DNA of 64,000 nt from Chaetomium olivaceum (taxonomy: Eukaryota > Ascomycota > Sordariomycetes > Sordariales > Chaetomiaceae): assembly GCA_039881045.1 (NCBI GenBank), contig JAYWVB010000039.1:248001-312000 (forward strand), given 5' to 3'. The position numbers were made by a program, and so were the translations under genes. Below, piece by piece: positions 43,386-53,759 of this stretch. The notes under the pieces are model-generated. The model ran no database searches, was not told the origin of the DNA, and was given only the letters and a program-made list of their open reading frames with translations. Every line of letters begins with the position of its first letter. The first letter of the stretch is position 1.

Positions 43386-44880
43386 CGTCCTCAGCGAGTC
43401 TCTCTCCTAGGGAAGTGGTCAGCATGTTTTATGATGTCATCTCTTGGGAGAGGGTTGGTCTATTCTGGCTTCCAACATACTCCCTTCTTGCTCGCCGAGC
43501 TCTTCGACCTAAACAGGTCCCAGAATTTCTTTTTCTTTAATTCCTCCATCTTCCCAATAGACACGTGCCACTAGGTGGTTTAAATTTCGCTTTTCCCTAT
43601 GTTGAGTGGTTTGGCAACAGGGCGCGCCCAACAGCGGCGTATCCCAGGATTTCGGATTTGGCGTGTGGAGCGGTCTGCGAGGCTGAGTTGCACAGGCACG
43701 CGTGTCATGGTATGCGGCTGCGCATGCGCCCAAGTCTTAACTAATATGCATGAGACAGGCGTAGCATTCGAGCACCTCCCTCAGTCGTCGGATCCGTTGT
43801 GTTGGGACTTGTTCGGGACTTGGCCGGTATAACAATGGACAATAGGCGGCGTCTGGCGGGTTATGAGAACTAAAAGTGAGATGGCGGTCGAGATGGTTAC
43901 CGAGCTGATCAGCTGTTTGTCAGACGGATTAAATTTCTGAAAAGCGAATGGAGAAGGCGGTTTCTTCCAGAAGGCACAGCTTGGATGATCAAACAACTTT
44001 TACACTAAAGTGTCTCGTGAACGGTAAGCATGTGCAGTGGCCCGCCTGATCTGTCTCGTTACCGCAGTAGAGCGCTTTTGAATGCCCGTGTCGTCTCGTA
44101 CTGTGTAATTGCAAGCTGCAGGGCATACCAGGGGGGATCTGCCCGCTCCTTTTAGGCCCAATCACTTTCTCTCAGCTCAGCTCGGACAATGCGCTTCTCC
44201 TCCGCCTTGCATGTCCAAGTCAGACAATCCACTGCTAGAGTCCCGCTTGGCCGAACGTGGAGCGAGGGACTGCTGCTCCTAGATGCGGCTGCCTTGGTAA
44301 TGGAAATGCCCCACATCAACTTGCAGTGGCTCGGTTTCAAAGTGATGCGATGCTTGAGTGAAGCATTGAAATGATTGACGAAAAACGATGGTACCTGGTA
44401 GTTATTGAACCATAGAAGCCCTCAGCACTTGTCACCCGCCCTCTGGCCAAAAAGGCCGAACACGGAAAGAAAAATAAGTCAGTGCAAAGGGAGTAGAAAA
44501 ACAACAAAAGAAAAAGAGATGGAAGAGAATGATGAAAAATGGAAACAGGGTAATAAATAAATAGAGTAAAAGATATCCTCAAGACTTCCGGAAAACTTTG
44601 TTTCGTTTCTACAACTCGACCTAGCTTCTAGAATTGGAGTCGAACTTTTCGAGAGACGCTGGAAGTGGTGTTGTTTAGTGGTTAGTTAGTGGGCGATTTC
44701 ATCCATCGCCCAGAAGGAAGCACTGGAGGTGGGGCGTAAAAAAGTATGCTCACCGCCCCAGGCGCATCGGGCAGAATCCAGAAATTTTCTGGACTGGAGC
44801 GACTTGGGAGCTGCCTCGAGTCCCCAAGACGCTGGAGAGAGGCCGACATCCAATCCACCTCATACCCGCAACCAGACACA
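43386..44880. other. Divergent promoter region
   Basis: 1.5 kb between the 761-residue gene (minus) and NOP15 (plus). It is A-rich at 44460-44575. One CACGTG occurs near 43561. No gene seen. Confidence 0.5.
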
Positions 44881-46135
44881 ATGGCTCCCGAATTACGCAA
44901 GAGAAAGTCGAAGCGTATGTACTCAATCATACAGCCGGTTTATACGTTTGAAATGCTAATCAATTGATTATAGCTGTTGTGGCCGAGCCCGAGCCTGTCG
45001 CCAAAAAGAGCAAGGCGACGAAAACCCCCAAAGCTGAGAAGCGGAAAGGTCAGGGGCACTGCTGCTACCAAAACTGACCACCCTTTGTTAACATATCCTC
45101 GTTCCAGCTCCTGAAGATGCTTCCCCCGTTGCCGTGAAGAAGCAGAAGCCGACCAAGGATGCCGCCAGCAAGAAGGCCGCCGCCCCTGCGGAGAAGGCTG
45201 CCCCGAAGAAGTCGGCATTAAAGAAGGAGAAGCAGTCGCCGAAGACCAAGGCCGCCACAGAGAAGCCCGAGAAAGAAGAGCCAGAGGAGGAGCAGGACGG
45301 TGATGTCCCATCCGATGCAGAGGAGGAAGTTGACGACGACACCAACGCGCTTGTTCAAGCTCTGGACAGCGGCGACGAGGACGAGACGGAGGCCCAGGTC
45401 AGCACATTCAAAAAGGGCCAAGATGTCGGCAAAGCCCCCAAGGCGAAGAAGTCGACAAAAGCTCCCGCCAGCAGCAGCGGCACACCGGGCGTCATTTACC
45501 TCGCGAGAATACCTCACGGTTTTTACGAGCACGAGCTACGGTCGTACTTTGGTCAGTTCGGCGATATTACGAGGCTCAGGGTCGTGCGGAACAAGAAGAC
45601 GGGCGCCAGCCGCCACCGGGCCTTCATCGAGTTCGCCGACGCCGAGGTGGCCGACATTGCCGCCCGCACCATGGACAAATACCTTCTGTTCGGCCACATT
45701 CTCTCGGCGAAGACCGTCCCCCCTGCGCAAGTACACCCGGACCTATTCAAGGGCGCGAATCGCCGCTTCAAGGTGGTCCCGTGGAACCAGATGGCCGGTA
45801 AGCAGCTCGAGCGGCCGCTGTCCGAGTCCCAATGGCAGGTCAAAATCTCCAAGGAGGAGCAGAGGCGGGCCGCTAGGTCCGAGAAGTTGAAGGAGATGGG
45901 TTATGAGTTTGAGGCCCCGGCACTCAAGGCCGCCGAGGCCAAGCCGCTGTTGGAAAACGGTACCGAGGAGGAACAGCAAACCATCGAAGCTGCTCCTGCC
46001 GCCGAGACAGCCGAGCCCAAAGAGGAAGAGGAGGTCGCTGAGGCGGAAGTGGTCATGGCCAAGGCAACAAAAACCTCGGAAGAGGCCACCCCGCAGAAGA
46101 AAAAGGGCAAGAAGGGCAAGAAGACAAAGTCATGA
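44881..46135 (+). CDS. NOP15: RRM protein of 60S ribosome biogenesis (Nop15/NIFK-like)
   Basis: Three exons: 44881-44914, 44974-45048 and 45108-46135, with two introns of 59 nt each. The total is 1137 nt, 378 residues, intact. The N-terminus is Lys/Ala/Pro-rich with nuclear-localisation-like clusters (KRKSKR and others) and an acidic patch. A single RRM lies at about 158-235: GVIYLARIPHGFYEHELRSY carries RNP2, and RHRAFIEFAD carries RNP1. It is followed by the basic NRRFKVVPWNQM segment typical of Nop15/NIFK proteins and a Glu/Lys-rich tail ending in a KKGKKGKK-type basic run. Nop15 binds pre-rRNA at the ITS2 region and is needed for 27S processing in the nucleolus. Confidence 0.88.
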
Positions 46136-47217
46136 TCAAGTAGTCACATTGTTGCAGTTTGTCACTGATACCCGCGGCTGGGGACAATTAAGAGCCGCTT
46201 CTGGACCGAACCATCGCCCTCCTAGTTTCAATAGTTTCATGTGTTGGAATGTGTGCACCAAGCGAACCTGATAGACTCTTGGAAGGAGCTGGTGCTCCGA
46301 GAGATATCAGGATTATAAAGCGCAGACTACTGCTCTACTTCTGCCCTGGTATGAAAAAGCCAGCTTTTTGCGATGTGCAACGGCAGATTCGATATGAAAG
46401 TCAGGCGAAGAGAAATATGTTGAAGAAGAAAAAAGAGAAAATCCAGCTTTGATTTCCTTTGCATTTGGTTTAAAATGCTTGGCCTGCTGCTTCGTTGGTC
46501 CGTGCCCCTCTGGAGTTTACGTAATACAGTGCTGTTCAGACGGTCTGCATGGTGCGCTGAGCACGTTGGTGGCTTGGAGGATCAAGTTTCGAAACAAGAC
46601 AGTTTAGTTGGGGGCTGCGTGCTTGCATCTGGAATGCTTTTTTGCATGACAAAACCCCGCCAGCTGCCGTTTGGACGGGAATTGATGAATGATGGCGAGC
46701 TGTAACGACATGAATTGCTTTTGTGAATCCTTTAGATACATGACACCAACCGTTAGTTACTAACAGTACAGATCTGTATCTTTTGGACGTTCCAAGGACC
46801 CTTCGTCCCAACTGCTTACTGTACCAACTATCTGTACCTGTATCTTACATCCACCGATCGATCGTAGGCCGTGTGTGGGATTCAGGGACCTGCAGCAGTC
46901 AAGTAGGGCCCAGTTTGCGCATTCCCATTCCGAATAGTCAACCAACTGTTGAAGGAAACCCGGGACAAGAACCGACAGCTTACGCCGAGAATACGAGAGA
47001 GAGCAACTTGGCTGCGGCGGGTCGGCGCGGGAGAGTCCGCCCATCCATCCCATCCATCCTGTTGTAGTTACGTTTTTGTACGCCCATTTGCCCACAAGCA
47101 ACGAACACGATCGAGACAAGAAACACGAGGACATACACACCACACCTCGTCTCTGGATGCATCCGTGTCCACCCCAACCACGACACCAGCAATACCACCG
47201 CCAATTGCATCTAGACC
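46136..47217. other. Intergenic region
   Basis: NOP15 3' flank and RUD3 promoter, 1.08 kb. A GATCGATC-type palindrome lies near 46855-46866. No gene seen. Confidence 0.5.
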
Positions 47218-49395
47218 ATGTCGTCTTCGGCCGCGCCAACCAACGCCGTCCAATCAGCAGGCCAAGGTACGTCCCAAAGTGGGCTTGAGGGGCATGTCAT
47301 GCACTGGCAGACCAGGTGCAGAGACCAGGCCAGGCCACATCACCACCCTTGGCTTCCTCGCTATGTGCATTTGCGCTAATGGAGAAATAATGCTTCACGG
47401 TAACGAACAGGCCCCGCCGCCCCCTCCAATAACAAGAAGAAGGGAAACAGAAAGAAGAAGGGCAGCAAGAACAACGCTGCTGCCGGCAACACAACAACGA
47501 CTGCCCCGAGCACGCAGAACCCTCCTGCACCCGAGCCAAACGCAGCTGGACAGAAGGATGGCGTTGAGAGCGAACCGGTTGACGAAGTGTCAGAAGAGCT
47601 AGAGACTCTCGCTTTGGTACGCCTACCCGCACATCATGCCAATTTGCCTGCGCTCTGTTACCCTTGGTTTTCCCTTGCCAGTATCGGCTGTGTGCGTTTC
47701 TATTTCGGGGTCTGACCACAATCACCAATGTAGGATACCACCGACCCGCCGCCAGAGCCACACGCTGCGGAAGACCGGTCGGGGACGGAACAGAGCGCCC
47801 CAGAGGAAGAAGGGGACAAGGGAACGACGACTGAACCGGCAGCGAATACCGAAGACGATTCAAGACCTACGGCTAACGGCCATGCTCGCGCAAATAGGCA
47901 TTCACCAACCGGGTCAACAACAGGGGCGAAAAACGCCAAGTTAGAAGCCATGCCACAAGACCACGATGCCCTGCAGCTCGAGGTCGAGCAGCTGCGGAAG
48001 CAGCTTGAAAGCACACAAGAATCGCATTCCCAGGAAACCGCGCAACTACGGGCCGACCTGGAGGATGCCGAATCCGCAAAGGAGTACGCCGAGACCCAGT
48101 ACCATACACTCTTAAATCGCGTCGAGAAGATCAAGGAGACGCTGGGCGACCGCCTGAAGCGTGACAAGGCTGAGCTGGAGGACACCAAGGACCGTGTCGA
48201 CGAGCTTGAGAGGCAAAACGATGAGCTACAAAGGGCAGTGGCCGAACGCGAGGAGGAAGCAGCCCGCTTGAGGGATGAGACACAGGAGCAAGGGCGCGAG
48301 CTGGCTGGTTTGCGTAGTAGGAGCAACCTGTCCCAGCAGAACTGGCTGAAGGAAAAGGACGACATAACACGGCAGATGCAGAACCTCAAGGGCGAGCTCG
48401 AGTCCACGACGGCCGCCATGGGCGAGTGGGAAGTCATTGCCATGGAGGAGCGCTCCCTGCGCGAAAGTCTGTCGGACAAGGTATCCGACCTCGAGGAGCA
48501 GGTCGCCACCGCGCGTGAGGCGTACGAGCGAGCCGAGTCGGACCGCGATGCGCAGTCGCAAGCCGTCGGCCGGCTTCAGCGCGCACTCCAGGAACTCCAA
48601 GACACGCGGAAAAGGGAGCTGCGCGAGATGGTCGAGTCCACAGAGGAGCAGGTGCAGGCACTCAAGAAGATCGCTCAGGAGGCCGATAAACGAGCCACCG
48701 AGGCCGAATCGGCCAAGGAGACGCTATCAAAGGAACTCGAACGGACGGCGCCGTTCGAGAAAGAGGTCAAGGAAAAGAACCTGCTAATTGGCAAGCTACG
48801 GCACGAGGCAATCGTACTAAACGACCATCTCACAAAGGCGCTCAAATACATAAAAAAGACCAAACCAGAAGAAACAATCGACAAGTAAGGCCACCCCCCC
48901 CCTTTCTCTACCAACTCCACCTCACTAACAACCGCTCCCTTCAGACAACTAGTAACTAACCACTTCCTCCAATTCCTCACCCTCGACCGCTCCGACCCCA
49001 AGAAATTCCAAATCCTCCAAGTCATGGCCAACCTCCTCAGCTGGACCGACGACCAGCGCGAAAAAGCCGGTCTCGCCCGACCCGGCGGCGCATCCCTGGG
49101 CGGGGGAAGCGGCAACACCCTCCGGCTCCCCTCATCGCCCTTCCACCGCACACCGAGCTCGCCCGCCCTCAGCACCGAGTTTCTGTCTGATGCCGGGTCA
49201 TCGTCGGGCTCCGGCTTTGGCGGCGGTGGCGGCGGCGGGCCGAGGGAGTCGCTCGCTGATTTGTGGGCGAGTTTTCTGGAGCAGAGCGTCGATGAGGCGA
49301 CTGGTGGGAATGGTGGGACGTCGTCGAGGAAGGATAGTGTGGCGAGTGTTAGTACGACGGGCGGGGGAAGGCCGGATACGAGGGGGCATAGTTAA
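47218..49395 (+). CDS. RUD3: Golgin Rud3 (GRAB-domain coiled-coil protein)
   Basis: Four exons: 47218-47266, 47411-47616, 47734-48884 and 48945-49395. The introns are 144, 117 and 60 nt. The total is 1857 nt, 618 residues, intact. The N-terminal 150 residues are polar, with Lys and Asn runs. Residues about 155-460 form a continuous coiled coil (heptads such as LEVEQLRKQLES and LERQNDELQRAVAE). The GRAB (GRIP-related Arf-binding) domain follows across the last splice: KQLVTNHFLQFLTLDRSD then FQILQVMANLLSWTDDQR. It targets Rud3/GMAP-210 golgins to the cis-Golgi through Arf1. The tail is Ser/Gly-rich. The role is tethering and Golgi structure in ER-Golgi transport, the same step as BET1 in this window. 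Confidence 0.93.
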
Positions 49396-49843
49396 GGGGG
49401 GTGGTGGTGGTGGTGATGGTGTTGGTGTGTTAGAAGTGCATTGCATTGCAGGACTGCTGTGAGAGGTGTTACAAAAAGCCCGCTGCTGCATCTATCGATA
49501 TTGTGTCTAGAATAAGAGATGTGTTAGTTATAGCGGCGTTGCAAGCGGGGATGCCGGGCTAGACAAATAGCACTGTTTAGGTTTGAGGGTAGCTGGGAGC
49601 GAGCAGTTGAGGGAACTTGAGCTCGGTTTTATATCATGCGTTATGTCTTGCTGCTGTGGATGCGGATTGTCAGAAGTGCGCGGCGCCTTTACGGCTACTC
49701 GGTCTATCTATTCAAACGAGCCACAGCCAAGGATCAAGATCTATTCTCTAGTAGAAAGAAAGTAAAAGAGGACTTTATTGACTTTATTGAAACGTTGAGG
49801 CCAGATCTAAGACGGACCACCTATCAAAACAGTACATCTAACA
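49396..49843. other. Convergent intergenic spacer
   Basis: 3' flanks of RUD3 and the membrane-protein gene. Nothing seen. Confidence 0.55.
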
Positions 49844-50974
49844 TCAACCAACCACTTCCTCGTTCCCCGCCCCCGGCGGCATCAACACCGCCTTCGCATA
49901 CATCTCCGCATCCCTCTCAATGCCCCGAATATCAATCCGATTCAGCAACGCATCATTCACACCCTCCACCACCTCCCTCTCCTCCATCATCTCCCTCATC
50001 AACCGCACCTCATGCGCCCAATACGCCGTACTCTCCCCCGCAACTCCTCATCCCGCAACACCGTATTCTTCACCACCCCCGCCGCGTTCACCACCCCCTT
50101 GATCGTCCCCAACCCGCGCGCCACCGCCTCCACCCTCTCGGCCGCGGAGGGGGGCGTCACAAACGCGCGCTGCGTCCCCGACAGGTACAGCACCGTGGCA
50201 AGCAGCCCATCCACCAGCGCAATAGCCCCGTACCGCGCCGCGCGCGCCGTCCAGAAGAAGGTATCAATCTCGCCCAGCCGCAGCGCGCGCGCGTTGGCCG
50301 TGTGGTTGTACGTGGCGACCCAGTAGAGGTCCACAAACGCGACCGCGACGGCGGCCAGCGAGGCCGGGGCGCGGAAACGGCCCGCAGAGGATGAGCGGCC
50401 GGTGAGGAGGGAGGAGGTGGCGAGGGCGATGATGATGAGGTTGAAGAGGTGCGGGGCGAGGAGGTCGGGCACGGCGTAGTAGAGGTAGGAGCGCGGGTCG
50501 TCCGAGGTGCAGAAGGGGCAGGTGGCGAGCACGGCGGGGCCGTGCTGGAGATAGAGCAGGCGGGACTCGAGTGAGGCGAACTTGGCGCGCAGGGCGAGGT
50601 CGGTGGTGGTGAGGGTGTTGGCGGGGCGGAGGGCGGAGAGGCGGTTGAAGAGCACGTCGGCGGGGATTTGCAGGCGGGATTGGGTGGTTTTGAAGATGTT
50701 CTCCGGGGAGAAGATGGGCAGGGTGCGGAGGAGGAAGACGGAGGCGACGGCGAGGAGGATGGCAATGGCGCGGATCATGGGCGCGGGCAAGGGGCGGACT
50801 TTAAGGCCGTGGATACGCGGTGCGGCGCGCACGCGGCGGTAGTAGCCGATGGCTTTGGGGAGGAGGATGGGGCCGAAGAAGATGACTAGGGATTTGATAC
50901 TGTTTGAATGGATTAGATATTGAATATTTTGGTGGAATAATCAATGGTACTTACGTCCCCCACGGTATCGCCAT
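49844..50974 (-). CDS. Unknown fungal multi-pass membrane protein
   Basis: Exon 1 is 50955-50974 (20 nt) and exon 2 49844-50899, with a 55-nt intron. The protein is about 358 residues. Joining gives MAIPWGTIKSLVIFFGPILL, a hydrophobic N-terminus. Further hydrophobic segments are AIAILLAVASVFLLRTLPIF, LLAPHLFNLIIIALATSSLL, SLAAVAVAFVDLYWVA and ALVDGLLATVLYLSG. A CPFCTSDDP motif lies between the second and third, with a CxxC pair. One base is missing in the C run at 50036-50040: without it the protein stops early after a basic tail, and with it a helical acidic C-terminus (ESTAYWAHEV to GAGNEEVVG) follows to the TGA at 49844. I remember no function for this type of protein. Confidence 0.75.
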
Positions 50975-51545
50975 TTTGACGGTGTTGTTGCTACCTCGAC
51001 GGTGGTCTTTGTCGAGGAATGGAACGAAGCGTCCGTTTGTTCGAGATGCAAGGTGTTGGACGAGGCTGTATGAACAGGGGTACCTTAAGAGTGTCCTTGA
51101 AAGTTAATGTGGGGCGATGGGGAGTGGGACCACGCGCGGGCTCAGCCTTGTGTGGGTTGAAAATTATAAATTTTCTGTCAACCGCGGCTCCCGGTTCTTC
51201 GCATTCTTCACCAACGTTTTTCGACTCCAAGTCGAGCATTGCAAAACAACGACACTCACTGCCACAACTCCGTACCATAATGTCTTTAGCGACAAAAGAA
51301 TATACGACGTTACTGTTTCACTCCCCCCTCCAGCGTGCGTGACTGTTGACACCGTTGGCACTATCGAAGCTTTGGCGGCCCTCCCATGGTCGCACAAAGT
51401 CAATGTGTTGCCTAGATTGAGCCCAAGTACTCTGCCAAGAGTCATCTCACGTAGTGTTGCAGAATTCTAGCTCCGGCGATGAAGGATCATTGCGTCAAAT
51501 GCTGAGAGACATTACTTCAAATCTATTATTACTATGTGTCTGTAT
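50975..51545. other. Intergenic region
   Basis: Promoter of the unknown membrane-protein gene and GET1 3' flank, 571 bp. Nothing seen. Confidence 0.5.
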
Positions 51546-52322
51546 TCACAGTTCCTTCTTGGTCTCCCCGTTCCCGGCTCCTGCCGCCGGGACAGGCTGC
51601 TTCTGCTTCTGCTTCTGCTTCCCTGACTGTCTTCTCGCCGCGATGAAAGCCAGTACGCCCACCACCGCGTTCATAACGAGCGTCAGGATGGCCGTGCACG
51701 CGGCCTGCCACGTCACGATGCTGACGCTCCCCAGCGGCGCCCGCGGGAATGATGCGAACCACTCAACGTAGTACGGGAACCACCCGTAGGGCAGCCAGTA
51801 CATGGGCAGCTTGCCGTACCACATCGGGAGAAGCCACTGTACGCCACGCGTCGAGATTAGGCGGACGGCCGTGAGGTAGCGGTCGAACTTTGTACGCGAG
51901 GCTTCGACTCCGGATTCTATAGGCGTGATTAGCAAGAGCTTGCTTCCAAGGGCAGCAGAGTCCCTACTCTTCTTCTCCAGCTCCTCCAGCAACTTGTCAT
52001 GCTGCCGCCGCAGCTTCGCCCATTTGGCAAACTCGTCCTGGCTGCTCGTCGCGTTGAGCTCGAGGCGAACTGCCAGGTACCTTTTGCTTCTGTCGCTGTT
52101 CGGTAAACTGTTTGGCGAGCGGCGTTGGGATCGAGAGGTAAGCGCGCCATATCTGTAACAATGAACGAGGTTAGTATTCATCCGACTCTAGCAAGCGCGT
52201 ATGGTAGGAGGGAAGGAGATAAAAAAGCTACGCACGAGGTTATTGATCGTGGTAGCGCCGATAGTGTTGACAAGCTGGACGACCAACTCGATCACGAAAA
52301 CGACGACCAGTAACGACGGCAT
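51546..52322 (-). CDS. GET1: Get1, ER receptor subunit for tail-anchored proteins
   Basis: Exon 1 is 52236-52322 and exon 2 51546-52152, with an 83-nt intron ending ...TTACAG. The protein is about 231 residues. An N-terminal membrane segment (MPSLLVVVFVIELVVQLVN) is followed by a cytosolic coiled coil with the family hallmark ELNATSSQDEFAKWAKLRRQ. Two further membrane segments follow (around MWYGKLPMYWLP and VSIVTWQAACTAILTLVMNA) and a basic tail ending KKEL. Get1 with Get2 receives tail-anchored proteins from Get3 at the ER. Near 52077-52083 the frame shifts by one extra base: exon 2 begins IWRAYLSIPTPLAKQF in one frame and continues YLAVRLELNATSS in another. The summed length is one base long, in agreement. 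Confidence 0.9.
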
Positions 52323-52757
52323 GTTGGCGATTCGGAGAGACTAAAGAGATGGATCGACAGCTTGGATGAGCGTCAGGGGAACGATGCTGTCATCGCTGTG
52401 TGTTTGGGTCGCCAGGCTGCTCGAGAACCGATTCGACTGTGACGATGACGGAACTGCCAGCTCACACCACCCGGCAACGTGGTTTTGCCAGACGCCAATC
52501 CTCGAAAGAGGGTTAGGGTAGGTCGGACCTCTCAAGCACCCAAGCTCCCAAGCCAAGTCGATGCACCTCCTTGAGCAACCCCCACTTGCCTGAATTGTTG
52601 ATTGAGATCACAGTTCCAAACAGTTCCAATCCCGCGAGCGTATTATTCCACACCCGGCGAGTTGCCTATTACTCGCCGTTCCAGCCTCGCTGCAGCTCAA
52701 AGGGCCGCTTCAAGCGTCAACGGGCTAGACCTCAGCAAGAACGACTCAATCCCGATC
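52323..52757. other. Divergent promoter spacer
   Basis: 435 bp between the starts of GET1 (minus) and the prenyltransferase-repeat gene (plus). The plus-strand frame is open upstream without an ATG. Nothing else seen. Confidence 0.55.
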
Positions 52758-53759
52758 ATGTCACGAGCTCTGGATTCAGAAACGGCGGCGTCTTTAAAAC
52801 GGGGAAACCCTCTGGGAGCCTACCAGGCAATCACGGACGCCCTAACACCGCCGGATGATGGCCTTCTTGAGATCGAGATTTTGCCCAAGACCCACGTCCT
52901 CGAGGAGGGTCAATACATTGTTCGGGATGGGCGTGACGTTGGTATCTCGAAATTGGGTCTTGTCCAGGCTTTCATGGTTGCCAGGCAAAAGCTCAGGGGA
53001 CATCTTGATGGAGTCAAACCACAAACAGCCGACGAAGTGTTTGCACTGACGGCACTTATTCTGCTCTTTGACCCAGAATACCTCACGGCTGCCAACTCGA
53101 GGAAGCGTATCATCCAAACCGAAATATCCAGCAGCGGCGAGGCACGCTCGACTCTTGAGAAGGAAAAGCGTTTTCTAGACAGCCTGCTCACGAGCAGGCT
53201 GCACAGGCACACCAAGTCACCCACCCTCTGGAGTCATCGTCGCTGGCTCATCAACACGTTGACATCGGTTAACATGCCGGTGGATATCCTTGGCGATATC
53301 AGAGACGTTGTATTTGTGGCAGGGGAGAGACACCCACGAAATTACTACGCTTGGTGTCACGCCCGGTTTCTGGTCGGCTTGAGGAGAGATAATCCCCGAG
53401 AAATATTGGCGGCGGTGCAGGACTGGTGTTTTCAGCATCACACCGATATCTCTGGCTGGTCGTTTCTTTCTTTCCTCCTTAACACCGAGAGTGCCGCGAG
53501 CGAAGAGTCCGGGTGCTCGACGTTCATAGAGGTTCTTAATCTGGCCAACTCGCTTCGACTGTCCAATGAGTCGGTCTGGGTGTTCCTGCGAACGCTTGCA
53601 ACCTCGCGGCTGGTTGACGATGAGCAATATTCCCAGTTCATCGCCGTTCAGGCAGCCGTTTTCGAGACATCAAAAACAGCGGCGGACCAGGCGGTGCTAC
53701 GTGCTGCCGTGACCTGGTGCGAAGCGTACCGGCCACAAGGACACCCTCCGAACGGTTGA
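52758..53759 (+). CDS. Protein prenyltransferase alpha-subunit repeat protein (PTAR1/Ecm9-like)
   Basis: A single exon of 333 residues. The open frame extends upstream to about 52602, but the first ATG in a reasonable context is at 52758 (MSRALDSETAA). It carries alpha-subunit repeats of the PPTA type with the W-containing cores SPTLWSHRRWLI and NYYAWCHARFLV, which are the diagnostic helical pairs, and a weaker third WSFLSFLL. It lacks the full set of repeats of the catalytic heterodimers' alpha subunits. In animals PTAR1 is the alpha subunit of GGTase-III, which modifies the SNARE Ykt6; fungal Ecm9 is related. Assigning that role here is inference. Confidence 0.75.
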   Translation: MSRALDSETAASLKRGNPLGAYQAITDALTPPDDGLLEIEILPKTHVLEEGQYIVRDGRDVGISKLGLVQAFMVARQKLRGHLDGVKPQTADEVFALTALILLFDPEYLTAANSRKRIIQTEISSSGEARSTLEKEKRFLDSLLTSRLHRHTKSPTLWSHRRWLINTLTSVNMPVDILGDIRDVVFVAGERHPRNYYAWCHARFLVGLRRDNPREILAAVQDWCFQHHTDISGWSFLSFLLNTESAASEESGCSTFIEVLNLANSLRLSNESVWVFLRTLATSRLVDDEQYSQFIAVQAAVFETSKTAADQAVLRAAVTWCEAYRPQGHPPNG

